Shown: positions 15,718 through 27,047 of the stretch, in pieces
Position numbering within the stretch: position 1 is the stretch's first letter
Layout of the letters: each line of letters starts with the position of its first letter
NCBI RefSeq assembly: GCF_000306785.1
Contig: NC_017955.1
Coordinates: 2,604,001 to 2,668,000, forward strand
DNA from: Modestobacter italicus
GTDB lineage: Bacteria; Actinomycetota; Actinomycetes; Mycobacteriales; Geodermatophilaceae
Direction: 5' to 3'
Length of the DNA stretch: 64,000 bases
Position numbers and translations under genes: made by a program
The notes under the pieces: model-generated
What the model saw: only the letters and a program-made list of their open reading frames with translations
What the model was told of the DNA's origin: nothing
Database searches by the model: none

Positions 15718-16543
15718 GGCGCACCGCCAGGCAGGTGGTGCCGGCCCGGGCGAACCCGGCCCGCTCGTAGACCCGCGCCACGTCGTCGTCACCGGCGGAC
15801 AGGAACACCAGGTCGGCGGTCTGCCGGGCGTGCTCGACCAGCGCCGAGGTGAGCCCGGCGCCGAGGCCGCGGCCGCGGAACCGCGGCAGCGTGGCCACGC
15901 CGACCACCTCGCTGATCTCCACGCCGTCGACGTCGACCGGCTGGTGCGACCCGATGGCCACCGGCTGGCCCTCGTCGACCGCCACCATCATGACCGTGCG
16001 ACCGGAGGCCACCCGCTCGCGCAGCACCTCCGTCGGCGGCAGCTCCGCCGGACCCGGGTCGCCGAGGGCGACGTCCGGGGTGGTCCGGCCGGCGGCGGCG
16101 GGGACGGGCACGGCCGGCCCGGGCGAGGCGAACGCCAGCTCGGCGAGCCGCTGGTACAGCCCCAACCTCGGGTCGTCGGCCCCCACGAGGTAGAGCCGGA
16201 CGCCCGCGGGCAGCAGCACCTCGACCGGGTCGTCGGCGACCAGCAGCGGCAGGTCGTCCACGACCAGCCCGGCCGACCGGGCGACCCCGGCCAGACCGCG
16301 GCACCGGTCACCGAGCCACTCCAGCGACGCCGGGACGCCGGACCGCTCCTGCAGCGCGACGGCAGCCCGGACGTCGGCGACGGTGACCTCCGCCTCGCGG
16401 CCCGGGAACGGGCGTGCCGGGTAGGGCCAGTCCGGGGAGCCGATCGGCACGGCCAGCGACCCGACGGTGTGCACCCGGGCGTCCGCCATGGCCGCGAGGG
16501 CGAAGTAGCGCTCGATCCGGTCGAGCAGCCCGGGCGACGGCAC
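15707..16543 (-). CDS. GNAT-family N-acetyltransferase
   Basis: 278 aa with a GTG start. The acetyl-CoA-binding motif A is VGVATLPRFRGRGLGAGLTS (R-x-R-G-x-G-x-G), followed by LVEHARQTADLVFLSAGDDD and motif B YERAGFARAGTTCLAV. The N-terminal 130 residues are a second, degenerate domain, as in the actinobacterial two-domain GNATs. The acceptor is unknown. It is divergent from coaA, 92 bases away. Confidence 0.85.
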   Translation of the reverse strand: MPSPGLLDRIERYFALAAMADARVHTVGSLAVPIGSPDWPYPARPFPGREAEVTVADVRAAVALQERSGVPASLEWLGDRCRGLAGVARSAGLVVDDLPLLVADDPVEVLLPAGVRLYLVGADDPRLGLYQRLAELAFASPGPAVPVPAAAGRTTPDVALGDPGPAELPPTEVLRERVASGRTVMMVAVDEGQPVAIGSHQPVDVDGVEISEVVGVATLPRFRGRGLGAGLTSALVEHARQTADLVFLSAGDDDVARVYERAGFARAGTTCLAVRPSR

Positions 16544-16635
16544 GTCCAGGACCCTAGCCGCCGGGGCGCCCCGGACCGCCTCCCCGCACTCCGCGGACCA
16601 CCCGGTCGGGGGGTGGGCGGAGCCCGGACGGCACC

Positions 16636-17598
16636 ATGGGCGCCGTGACGGTCGGCATGCGAGCGCAGGTCTCGCCCTTCACCGCGTTCGACCGGGAGTC
16701 CTGGCGTGCCCTGGCGGCGGGCTCGGAGCTGCCGCTGGACGCCGCGGACGTGCGGGCGCTGGCGAGCCTGGGCGACCGGATCGACCTCGACGAGGTCGCG
16801 ACGGTGTACCTGCCGCTGGCCCGGCTGCTGCACCTGCACGTGACCGCCAGCCGCCGGCTGTGGGCCGCCCAGACCCAGTTCCTCGGTGCCCGCACCGCGA
16901 AGGTCCCCTTCGTCATCGCCGTGGCCGGCAGCGTCGCCGTCGGCAAGAGCACCACCGCCCGGCTGCTGCAGGCGCTGCTGGCCGCCGCCCCGGACACCCC
17001 CCGGGTCGACCTGGTGACCACCGACGGCTTCCTGCTGCCCAACGCCGAGCTCGAGGCGCGGGGGCTGCTGGACCGCAAGGGCTTCCCGGAGAGCTACGAC
17101 CGGCGGGCGCTGCTGCGCTTCCTCGCCGACGTGAAGTCCGGCCGGCCCGAGGTGAGCGCGCCGCTGTACTCGCACGCCTCCTACGACGTGCTCCCCGGCG
17201 AGCGGCAGGTCGTCGACTCCCCCGACGTCCTGGTGCTCGAGGGGCTCAACGTGCTGCAGGCCGGAGGCCGCCCCGAGGGCCGGGTGCCCGAGGTGTTCCT
17301 CTCGGACTTCTTCGACTTCTCCGTCTACGTCGACGCCACCGAGCACGACATCTCCCGGTGGTACGTCGAGCGCTTCCTGGCCCTGCGGCGCACCGCCTTC
17401 TCCGACACCGCCGCCTACTTCCACCGGTTCGCCGACCTCACCGACGAGGAGGCCACGACGACGGCGCTGGGCATCTGGTCGGCGGTCAACGAGCCCAACC
17501 TGCGGCTGAACATCGCCCCCACCCGCTCCCGGGCCCGGCTGGTGCTGCAGAAGGCCGCCGACCACTCGGTGCGCCGGGTGCTGCTGCGCAAGCTCTGA
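16636..17598 (+). CDS. coaA: type I pantothenate kinase
   Basis: 320 aa, the normal length. It phosphorylates pantothenate in the first step of CoA synthesis. The P-loop is [11 protein letters not shown] (Lys about residue 104). Other conserved blocks are [45 protein letters not shown] and the substrate-binding [15 protein letters not shown] at 16636 is used ([18 protein letters not shown]); a Met 7 residues later is an alternative. Confidence 0.95.
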   Translation: MGAVTVGMRAQVSPFTAFDRESWRALAAGSELPLDAADVRALASLGDRIDLDEVATVYLPLARLLHLHVTASRRLWAAQTQFLGARTAKVPFVIAVAGSVAVGKSTTARLLQALLAAAPDTPRVDLVTTDGFLLPNAELEARGLLDRKGFPESYDRRALLRFLADVKSGRPEVSAPLYSHASYDVLPGERQVVDSPDVLVLEGLNVLQAGGRPEGRVPEVFLSDFFDFSVYVDATEHDISRWYVERFLALRRTAFSDTAAYFHRFADLTDEEATTTALGIWSAVNEPNLRLNIAPTRSRARLVLQKAADHSVRRVLLRKL

Positions 17599-17599
17599 G

Positions 17600-17637
17600 C
17601 CCGGCGGGGCACCACACACTGTGCCAACTGCGCCGGG
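17600..17637 (+). terminator. hairpin after coaA
   Basis: CCCGGCG pairs with CGCCGGG and, inside it, GGCAC pairs with GTGCC around CACACACT. It begins 2 bases after the coaA stop. Confidence 0.5.
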
Positions 17638-17743
17638 TGACGTCGTCACCTCGGCCTCCCGGCGGCGCACGTGACCGCGCGCACACTCGGACCACCGGAC
17701 GGCGGGCCGATCAGCCCGCCGCCGGGCCCGACAGGAGACCACG

Positions 17744-17935
17744 ATGTGTGCTCACGTACGCAGCTGCCCCAGCGCCACCGCCGACGACCGGGTGCTCGCC
17801 GTGCCGGTGAGCCGGCACCCCGAGCAGGGCTGGACCCTGCTGTGCAACGGTGTCGTGCTCTTCGACGACGACGGTGAGCTCCTCCCCGACGGCCAGGTCG
17901 TGCTCGACCGCCGCTGGCAGCTCGCCACCGCCTGA
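17744..17935 (+). CDS. DUF5999 family small protein
   Basis: 63 aa. It starts MCAHVRSCPSATADDRVLAV and continues HPEQGWTLLCNGVVLFDDD then GELLPDGQVVLDRRW. The C-x2-H-x3-C start and the HPEQGW-LLCNGVV-F core are what I recall of DUF5999, a short actinobacterial family abundant in Streptomyces. A Shine-Dalgarno-like AGGAGA lies 7 bases upstream of the ATG (GACAGGAGACCACGATG). The cysteines and histidine could bind a metal. The function is unknown. Confidence 0.85.
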   Translation: MCAHVRSCPSATADDRVLAVPVSRHPEQGWTLLCNGVVLFDDDGELLPDGQVVLDRRWQLATA

Positions 17936-18013
17936 TCCCCGGACGACCACGCAGCGCGGTCGCCGCGCCGGGAGCCCTCCACCGGGCGCCGGGGTTCCGG
18001 GACATTGGGCGGC

Positions 18014-18970
18014 ATGGTCGGCTCCGGCGCCGCACGCGTCCGCCCGCGGCACCGCCTGACGCTGACCACCACGGTCCTCGCGCTGACCGCCGCCCTCGCC
18101 TCGTCGGTCGGCTGGTGCCCCGTCGCGCGCGCCGCGGACCCGTACCCCGCGGCCGCCGTCCGCCCGCTGGCGCCCCCACCCCCTGCCGGACCTCCCGCCG
18201 TCCCGGTGCCGGGCGCGGTGCCGCCGGCCCCGGCGCTCGACCCGGCGGCCGGGCTGGCCCTGCTGACCGCCGCCGGGGAGGCCGCAGCCCGGGCCCGCGG
18301 GACGGTGCAGGTCGCCGTCCGGGGGCCCTCCGGTGCGGAGGTGCTGACCGGCCCGGACGCCGGGAGCCCCGTGCTGACCGCCTCGCTGGTCAAGCTGCTG
18401 GTGGTCCAGCAGCTGTTCGCCCGGGACGCCGCCGGGTCGCTGCAGCTCTCCCCCGGCGACCTGGACCGGATGCGCCGCGCCATCGTCTCCTCCGACGACG
18501 GCGCCATGAGCGTGCTGTGGGACCGCTTCGACGGGGAGGCGCTGGTCCTCGCCGCGGCCGCCGAGTTCGGGTTGACGGGGAGCGCTCCCCCGGCGCGGGC
18601 CGGCCAGTGGGGTGAGGCGGTGACCACCGCGGCGGACACCGCGCTGTTCCTGTCCGCCCTCCCCGACCACCTGCCCGCCGACGACCTGGCCACGCTGACC
18701 GGCTGGATGGGGTTCGCGGCGCCGATCGCCACCGACGGGTTCGACCAGCGGTACGGGTTGCTCGCCCCCGAGGTGACCGCCACGACCGCGGTCGCGGTCA
18801 AGCAGGGCTGGATCTGCTGCATCGACGCCCGGCGGCAGCTGCACTCGGCCGGGATCCTCGCCGACGGCCGGGTCGTCGTCCTCCTCGGCGACTTCCCGAC
18901 CAGCACGAGCTGGACGCGGGCCCGGGCGGCCCTGGACGCCGCCGCGGCCGCCGTGGTCGCCGGCACCTGA
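18014..18970 (+). CDS. secreted class-A beta-lactamase-like serine hydrolase
   Basis: 318 aa from the ATG at 18014. The signal peptide has Arg-rich n-region (RVRPRHR), a hydrophobic core (LTLTTTVLALTAALASSVG) and an AxA cleavage site (ARA-ADP). The mature part starts with a Pro/Ala-rich linker and then the PBP/beta-lactamase fold. The SxxK motif is TASLVKLL (Ser124, Lys127), SSDDGAM takes the place of the SDN motif, and VKQGWIC replaces KTG. The third motif is degenerate, so it is more likely a D,D-peptidase-like or unknown hydrolase than a true beta-lactamase. Confidence 0.75.
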   Translation: MVGSGAARVRPRHRLTLTTTVLALTAALASSVGWCPVARAADPYPAAAVRPLAPPPPAGPPAVPVPGAVPPAPALDPAAGLALLTAAGEAAARARGTVQVAVRGPSGAEVLTGPDAGSPVLTASLVKLLVVQQLFARDAAGSLQLSPGDLDRMRRAIVSSDDGAMSVLWDRFDGEALVLAAAAEFGLTGSAPPARAGQWGEAVTTAADTALFLSALPDHLPADDLATLTGWMGFAAPIATDGFDQRYGLLAPEVTATTAVAVKQGWICCIDARRQLHSAGILADGRVVVLLGDFPTSTSWTRARAALDAAAAAVVAGT

Positions 18971-18974
18971 GCCC

Positions 18975-19030
18975 GGCCCCCTCTCAGGGTCCCGCCGCGA
19001 GCGTGCGAGCGGTGGGGGGAGAGGGGGTCC
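18975..19030. terminator. long hairpin, copy A of a repeated terminator family
   Basis: GGCCCCCTCTC pairs with GAGAGGGGGTCC, with an inner stem CCCGCCGC/GCGGTGGGG and loop GAGCGTGCGA. It lies between two convergent genes and ends 4 bases before the stop codon at 19035. A close relative is at 26990-27044. Confidence 0.75.
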
Positions 19031-19034
19031 TTCC

Positions 19035-19853
19035 TCAGTCGAAGGAGGCGGCGTCCGCGGCCTGGTCGAGCAGCGCGGTGAACGCGGCCGGGTCCGGCGT
19101 GGTCCCGTCCTCGGCGGTCTGCGCCAGCACCATCGCCCGGGAGCCCTGGGTGACCAGACCCACCAGCCCCGAGCGGTCGCCGGCCGGCGAGGTGACGGCG
19201 ACCGAGAGCGCGGTGGTCGCCGCGCCGCGGTCGACGGCGTCGAGCTCGGTGACCGAGAGGGTCGCCGTCATGCCCCACGGACCGGTCACGGTGACCTCCG
19301 CGCAGTCCTGCAGCAGCTGGTCGACCGGGAGCTGCAGGCCCTCCAGCGCCGGCCCGTCGGCGAGGACCTGGTAGGTGCGCAGCTGGTCGGTCGTCGCGAT
19401 CTGACCGGCCACGTCCGGCTCGTCGTCGGGGAACTCGGGGAGCGCGGCCAGCACGTCGGCGCACGCGGCCGGCTCGACGCCCATCCCCTCCGGGAGGTCC
19501 TCGGGCCCGTCGCCGTGCCCCCACCAGCCGTCGTCACCCCAGCCGTCGTCGTCCCAGCCGTCGTCGTCCCAGCCGTCGCGCCCGGACCACCAGCCGGGCG
19601 CGTCGTCGGGCAGCGCCACGACCTCGGCGTCCGGCCCGAACGCCGACGCCGGCAGCAGCCCCGCGGCCAGGTCGCCGGCGGGCGCCTCGGCGGTCTCCGT
19701 CGCCGGAGCCGCGCTCCCGGTCGCCGCCGCCTCGCTGACCCCGACCGGGCCGGCCGCGTCGACCGCCGGTTGCCCGCCGCAGGCGGTGAGCACCACCGCC
19801 GCACCCGCCGCCAGCACCGCGCCCGACACCGACCCCCGCACCGACGTCCGCAT
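19035..19853 (-). CDS. lipoprotein with Trp/Asp repeats
   Basis: 272 aa. The ATG at 19853 is chosen over a GTG 15 bases upstream, which would overlap its own GGAGGG site. The signal peptide MRTSVRGSVSGAVLAAGAAV ends in the lipobox LTAC. After an Ala/Thr-rich linker there is an acidic, Trp-rich repeat (GWDDDGWDDDGWGDDGWW, coded by 15-base units at 19524-19583). A globular domain follows with Cys residues (ACADVLAALPEF, QDCAEVTVTGPWGM) that resembles the PknH/DUF-type extracellular sensor lipoproteins of actinobacteria. The function is unknown. Confidence 0.75.
   Translation of the reverse strand: MRTSVRGSVSGAVLAAGAAVVLTACGGQPAVDAAGPVGVSEAAATGSAAPATETAEAPAGDLAAGLLPASAFGPDAEVVALPDDAPGWWSGRDGWDDDGWDDDGWGDDGWWGHGDGPEDLPEGMGVEPAACADVLAALPEFPDDEPDVAGQIATTDQLRTYQVLADGPALEGLQLPVDQLLQDCAEVTVTGPWGMTATLSVTELDAVDRGAATTALSVAVTSPAGDRSGLVGLVTQGSRAMVLAQTAEDGTTPDPAAFTALLDQAADAASFD
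19524..19583. repeat. four 15-base tandem units inside the lipoprotein gene
   Basis: Units of CCAGCCGTCGTCGTC at 19524, 19539, 19554 and 19569; the first differs by two bases and the last is partial. They encode the five-residue repeat G-W-D/G-D-D. Copy number could vary by slippage without breaking the frame. Confidence 0.8.
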
Positions 19854-20015
19854 GCGGTGATGGTCCACCCTCCGCAGCCGCCCCGTCGACCCCCCGGCGG
19901 CACGCCGTTGCGGGACGTGGTCGAGCCGGAACGGCTCCCGGCCGGTCGGGCGTCACCGGAGCCCAGCCGGGTAGGCGCGGGGGGACGGGCGCCCGCCCGG
20001 ACCGGAGGAGGACCG

Positions 20016-20395
20016 ATGAGCACTGTCCGCGAGCGTTTCGAGCAGGCCCTGCACCACCTCGACGCCGAGGGCGACGCCGGGCCGATGGTCGAGCTCACGC
20101 TCCCGGCGCGGTCCTGACCAAGCTCGACCGGCACCACGAGGCGACCGGGCCCGACGGCGCCCGCGGCTTCTGGGAGGAGTACCGCGCGGTGTTCGACACC
20201 ATCTCCACCGAGTTCACCCGCAGCCTCGACGACGACCGCGGCTCGTCGCTGGAGTGGACGTCGCGGGGCACGCGCACCGGCGGCGGTGAGCTCACCTACA
20301 CGGGGGTCACCGTCATCGACGTCGCCAACGAGCAGGGCACCGGCGTGCGCACCTACTACGACTCGGCGGCGTTCCTGGGCCCGTCGGCCGGCTGA
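20016..20395 (+). pseudogene. NTF2/SnoaL-like protein gene with a one-base frameshift
   Basis: The gene starts at ATG 20016 after GGAGGAGG and reads MSTVRERFEQALHHLDAEGD, then stops at 20117. From about 20100 the next frame continues AVLTKLDRHHEATGPDGARG, FWEEYRAVFDTISTEFTRSL and RTGGGELTYTGVTVIDVANE to a stop at 20395. That is the rest of a SnoaL-like/NTF2-fold protein of about 127 aa. Inserting one T after CTC at 20096 (CTC-TAC-GCT) gives ELYAPGAVLTKL and joins the two halves. Either a recent inactivation or a sequencing error. Confidence 0.7.
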
Positions 20396-20406
20396 CCGAC
20401 GGGCCC
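20377..20406. terminator. perfect hairpin between convergent genes
   Basis: GGGCCCGTCGG (20377-20387) pairs with CCGACGGGCCC (20396-20406), 11 of 11, around CCGGCTGA. It covers the end of the NTF2-like gene and precedes the end of gcvP. Confidence 0.65.
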
Positions 20407-20416
20407 GTCGGGCCGG

Positions 20417-23425
<3,009 letters not shown>

Positions 23426-23573
23426 CACGCTACCAGCGGCGATGACATCGTCAGCCTGACGGCCGACACCGCGTCCAGGTGCCGTTCCCCCGAGCGCGGA
23501 GCCGTTTCGTCGCGCCTGCGCGGACCCCTCCGGGGCCCACTCGGTGCGACAGGACGAACAGACGAGAGGGGGA

Positions 23574-24143
23574 CTAGGCGGACGCGGCGCGGCGGCGACG
23601 GCGCTGCGAGAGCTCGTCGTCGGCGTGCGGGAGGCCGTCCAGCCGCTCGGCGGGCAGCTCGGCGAGCTCACCGGAGAGCTCGCGGAGGGCGCCGGAGACG
23701 GCGATGCCGAACACGCCCTGACCGCCGGCGAGCAGGTCGACGACCTCCTCGGCGGAGGTGCACTCGTACACCGTGGCGCCGTCGGAGAGCAGCGTGATGT
23801 TCGACAGCTCCTTGACCCCGCGGGTGCGCAGGTGGTCCACGGCCTTGCGGATGTTCTGCAGCGAGACGCCGGTGTCCAGCAGCCGCTTGACGACCTTGAG
23901 CACCAGGATGTCGCGGAAGGAGTAGAGCCGCTGCGTGCCCGACCCGGTGGCGCTGCGGACCGACGGGGCGACCAGCCCGGTGCGGGCCCAGTAGTCCAGC
24001 TGCCGGTAGGTGATGCCGGCGGCGGCGCAGGCCGTGGGACCGCGGTAGCCGACCGTGTCGCTGTCGACGTCGTCGTAGGAGAAGGCGCCCACCGCTGCGT
24101 CGCTGAACAGCTGACCCTGCTGACCGCCGTCCTGGTCGCTCAC
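23574..24143 (-). CDS. MerR-family transcriptional regulator (Rv1830-like)
   Basis: 189 aa with a GTG start. The winged-HTH N-domain is [20 protein letters not shown] then [20 protein letters not shown] and [19 protein letters not shown]. The C-terminal part ([20 protein letters not shown]) is the effector region conserved in this actinobacterial family, and the tail is Arg-rich. The position between a bifunctional nuclease gene and gcvP is that of M. tuberculosis Rv1830. Target genes cannot be inferred from the window. Confidence 0.88.
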   Translation of the reverse strand: MSDQDGGQQGQLFSDAAVGAFSYDDVDSDTVGYRGPTACAAAGITYRQLDYWARTGLVAPSVRSATGSGTQRLYSFRDILVLKVVKRLLDTGVSLQNIRKAVDHLRTRGVKELSNITLLSDGATVYECTSAEEVVDLLAGGQGVFGIAVSGALRELSGELAELPAERLDGLPHADDELSQRRRRRAASA

Positions 24144-24339
24144 GGGCTCTCCTCGCTCTCCGCACCCAGCAGCTGGGCCGCGCCGGCTGTCGCCGGACTG
24201 GTCACAGCGCGCGGCTCGGGAACCCCACGCACGTGATTCGCTGAAGGTAGGCCCGGGCCGGGGACCCGGTCAACCGAAGCGGGCGGCGTGTCGGGCGTCT
24301 CACCCCCGAGGAGTGAGCCGCTGACCTGCGCACCGACCG

Positions 24340-24831
24340 TCAGGTGGGGCCGCCGCCGGAGCCGGAGCCGGCGCCGAAGTCCTCGGGGCTGATGTTGTCC
24401 AGGAACTCCCGGAACTTCTCCACCTCGTCCTCCTGCTCGTCGGGGATCTCGATCCCGACCTCGTCGAGCAGGGCCTCGGCACCGTAGATCGGCGCCCCGG
24501 TGCGGACGGCGAGGGCGACGGCGTCCGAGGGGCGCGCGCTGACCGTGCGCTCGTCCCCGAACACCAGCTCGGCGATGTAGATGCCGTCGCGCATCTCGGT
24601 GATGTGCACGGCCTCCAGGTTGGCCCCCAGCGCCTTCACCACCTCGCGCAGCAGGTCGTGCGTCATCGGCCGGGCCGGCCGGACGCCCTGCTGCTCGAAG
24701 GCGATCGCCGCGGCCTCGGCCGCACCGATCCAGATCGGCAGGTAGCGCTCCCCCTGGGTCTCCTTGAGCAGCAGGATGGGCTGGTTGCCGGGCAGCTCGA
24801 CCCGGACGCCGACGACTCTGAGCTCCTGCAC
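24340..24831 (-). CDS. bifunctional nuclease family protein (DUF151)
   Basis: 163 aa with a GTG start. The DUF151/BFN domain covers nearly all of it: MQELRVVGVRVELPGNQPIL then LLKETQGERYLPIWIGAAEA, and SARPSDAVALAVRTGAPIYG. The final 35 residues are an acidic helix and a Gly-rich tail. Plant members have DNase and RNase activity; bacterial ones are uncharacterised. It corresponds to Rv1829 and lies between the two MerR-type genes, in the conserved order. Confidence 0.9.
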   Translation of the reverse strand: MQELRVVGVRVELPGNQPILLLKETQGERYLPIWIGAAEAAAIAFEQQGVRPARPMTHDLLREVVKALGANLEAVHITEMRDGIYIAELVFGDERTVSARPSDAVALAVRTGAPIYGAEALLDEVGIEIPDEQEDEVEKFREFLDNISPEDFGAGSGSGGGPT

Positions 24832-24975
24832 GTCTGGCTCCCTCCGCTGGAGTCCCCGCCGGGGCCTCCGTGGTGCACTGCTGTGCCCGTCTGGTGCTCG
24901 TCCCGCGTGCCCCCACCTGCGGCCTGCGGAGCTGCCGGACGGGGTACCCGCTGTGCCGCCACGGTACGCCAGCGA

Positions 24976-25686
24976 TCAGCCGCCGAGGACCTCGCGCAGG
25001 CGGGCCTCCAGCAGGGCCGCGTGCAGCTGGGCGGAGAGCCCCGCGAGCTCGGTCAGCTGCTCGGCGGCGCGGCTGCGGGCGTCGTCGGAGCGGGCGCGCA
25101 GCGTCGGGGTGACCAGCTGCTCGAGCAGTGCGGCCTCCCGCTCGGCGGCGGTGCGGTGCAGCCGCAGGTGCCGGGGCTCGATGCCGTGCCGGGCGAGCCC
25201 GGCCGCGGCCCGCGCGACCGGCAGGTCGCTGGGCCGGTGCCGGCCGTGCGCGTCCGGGGCGACCAGGCCGAACTCGACGCAGTCGGCCAGCTGCTGCTCG
25301 GTCAGCCCGGCCGCCTCGGCGAACTCGGCGGCCGGCAGCGGCGTCGTGGGCAGCGGCTGGTCGGTGCTGGCCGGCCCGGGCGGCGGGTCACCGCGGTCGA
25401 GGGCGTCCAGCTGCTCCTTGATCACCCGCAGCGGCAGGTACTGGTCGCGCTGGGCGGCCAGCACGTACCGGAGCCGGGTGACGTCGGCCGTGGAGAACTT
25501 CCGGTACCCCGAGGGGGTGCGCTGGGGGTGCACCAGCTCCTCGGACTCCAGGTACCGGATCTTGCTGATGGTCACGTCCGGGAAGTCCCCGCGCAGCGCG
25601 GCGAGGACCTCCCCGATCGTCAACCGGGGTGCCGTGGTGTCGGTGTCCCGGTCCGCGCTCCCGCCGGGCTGGGGCACCGAGGTCAC
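24976..25686 (-). CDS. ftsR: MerR-like regulator FtsR (Rv1828 type)
   Basis: 236 aa. The N-terminal HTH is LTIGEVLAALRGDFPDVTIS followed by KIRYLESEELVHPQRTPSGY and RKFSTADVTRLRYVLAAQRD. In Corynebacterium glutamicum FtsR activates ftsZ, and M. tuberculosis Rv1828 is the orthologue. The C-terminal half is helical and binds no obvious ligand. It follows garA directly on the minus strand (38 bases), as in Mycobacterium, so co-transcription with garA is likely. Confidence 0.85.
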   Translation of the reverse strand: MTSVPQPGGSADRDTDTTAPRLTIGEVLAALRGDFPDVTISKIRYLESEELVHPQRTPSGYRKFSTADVTRLRYVLAAQRDQYLPLRVIKEQLDALDRGDPPPGPASTDQPLPTTPLPAAEFAEAAGLTEQQLADCVEFGLVAPDAHGRHRPSDLPVARAAAGLARHGIEPRHLRLHRTAAEREAALLEQLVTPTLRARSDDARSRAAEQLTELAGLSAQLHAALLEARLREVLGG

Positions 25687-25723
25687 GACGCCCGCGCGCC
25701 CGGGGCTCCGGTGACCGGGTCGG

Positions 25724-26242
25724 TCATGCCCCGGCCGGCTCGCCCGTCCGCGGCCCGGTCAGGTACACCAGGCGGAACTTGCCGATCTGCACCTCGTCGC
25801 CCCCGGCGAGGGAGGCGACGTCGACCGGCTCGCGGTTGACGTAGGTGCCGTTCAGGCTGCCGACGTCGTGCACGGTGAAGCCGCCGCCCTCGCGGTGGAA
25901 CTCCACGTGCCGCCGGCTGACGGTGACGTCGTCGAGGAAGATGTCGCTGTCGGGGTGCCGGCCGGCGGTGGTGACCTCCTGGTCGAGCAGGAAGCGGCTG
26001 CCGGCGTTGGGGCCGCGCTTGACCACCAGCAGCGCCGAACCCGCGGGCAGCGACTCGACGGCCCCGGCGTGGGCGTCGGCGGTCGACTCGGCGATCTCGG
26101 CCTGCTCACCGGAGTCCTCGCCACCGACCTTGGGGATGATGCTGGTCGACTCGCCGACCCGCTCGGGGCTCAGAGCCGAACCGCACTGGGCGCAGAATCG
26201 GCTGCCCTCGGGGTTCTGGTGGCCACAACGAGTGCAGAGCAC
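25724..26242 (-). CDS. garA: GarA-type FHA protein with an N-terminal zinc ribbon
   Basis: 172 aa from the GTG at 26242. Residues 1-25 are a zinc ribbon (CTRCGHQNPEGSRFCAQCG). Then VGESTSIIPK corresponds to the ETTS phosphorylation motif that PknB/PknG use in mycobacterial GarA. The FHA domain follows: AGRHPDSDIFLDDVTVSRRH then VEFHREGGGFTVHDVGSLNG TYVNRE (Arg, Ser and His phosphothreonine-binding residues present). GarA binds and inhibits 2-oxoglutarate dehydrogenase and glutamate dehydrogenase when unphosphorylated. The zinc ribbon is not in the mycobacterial protein as I recall it. Confidence 0.88.
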   Translation of the reverse strand: MLCTRCGHQNPEGSRFCAQCGSALSPERVGESTSIIPKVGGEDSGEQAEIAESTADAHAGAVESLPAGSALLVVKRGPNAGSRFLLDQEVTTAGRHPDSDIFLDDVTVSRRHVEFHREGGGFTVHDVGSLNGTYVNREPVDVASLAGGDEVQIGKFRLVYLTGPRTGEPAGA

Positions 26243-26538
26243 GTCGGTCTCCTCCGGTGCAGGTGGCACCGCCGCGGGCCTGGGATGGGCCGCGGTCGGC
26301 CGGCGGGCGACGGGCCGGTCGGCCCGTCGCAGGTCGGCCGCCGCAGGATCGCGGTCGGGCCGGGGGTCATGGAACCGTGCGGCCGACCCGGGGGTCAACC
26401 GCACGTACAGCGTGAGGGTCGGGCCCCGCATCGGTCACGGGACCGGCCGTCCCGGTGATGATAGTGATCGTGTGCCGGGGCGCGGGGACGCCGGGGGTAC
26501 GACCGCCGGACGTCGGCCGCACCGCCCCGGCGCGGAGC

Positions 26539-26943
26539 TCAGGAGGCGCTGACCACGGCCTCGTAGGCCGCGGCGTCCAGCAGCTCCGCGGTGGGGTCGC
26601 CACCCTCCCCGGGCACGGTGACCTCGACCAGCCAGCCGGCGCCGTACGGGTCGCTGTTCACCGTCTCGGGGGCGTCGGTGAGCGCCTCGTTGACCGCCGA
26701 CACGACACCGGTGACCGGCGAGTAGACGTCGGACACCGACTTGGTCGACTCGACCTCGCCGATGGCGGTGCCCGGCGCCACGTCGGCGCCGACCTCGGGC
26801 AGCTGCACGAAGACGATGTCGCCCAGCGCGTCCTGGGCGTGGTCGGTGATCCCGACCCGGACCACCGTCCCGTCACCCCCGCTGCCCTGGACCAGCGCCC
26901 ACTCGTGCTGGTCGGTGTAACGGCGGTCGTCGGGCGTGGCCAT
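26539..26943 (-). CDS. gcvH: glycine cleavage system H protein
   Basis: 134 aa. The lipoylated lysine is Lys68 in [18 protein letters not shown], with the preceding [20 protein letters not shown] block. It carries the aminomethyl group between the P and T proteins. Its place between the DUF881 operon and garA matches Rv1826. A repeated-family hairpin (26990-27044) separates it from the upstream DUF881 operon, so it probably has its own promoter. Confidence 0.95.
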   Translation of the reverse strand: MATPDDRRYTDQHEWALVQGSGGDGTVVRVGITDHAQDALGDIVFVQLPEVGADVAPGTAIGEVESTKSVSDVYSPVTGVVSAVNEALTDAPETVNSDPYGAGWLVEVTVPGEGGDPTAELLDAAAYEAVVSAS

Positions 26944-26989
26944 GCGGCGTCTCCAGGGGTTGTCGAGGGTGCGGTGCTGGTGCGTGTCC

Positions 26990-27044
26990 GGCCCCCGTTC
27001 AGGGGCCCGCCACGAGCGTGCGAGTGGTGGGGGGAACGGGGGTC
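26990..27044 (-). terminator. long hairpin, copy B of the repeated terminator family
   Basis: GGCCCCCGTTC pairs with GAACGGGGGTCC, with inner stem and loop CCGCCACGAGCGTGCGAGTGG almost the same as copy A. It ends 3 bases before the stop of the DUF881 gene at 27048 and lies upstream of gcvH. On the minus strand it terminates the pgsA2-DUF881-sbp-DUF881 operon. Confidence 0.75.
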
Positions 27045-27047
27045 CTC

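Noticed and set aside
18014..18970. A genuine beta-lactamase resistance gene
   Set aside because: SxxK is present but the SDN and KTG motifs are SDD and KQG; no Glu166-type omega loop could be identified.
23426..23573. Glycine riboswitch upstream of gcvP
   Set aside because: No match to the conserved GGGAGA or ACCGAAGGGGCA-type cores and no tandem aptamer architecture could be seen.
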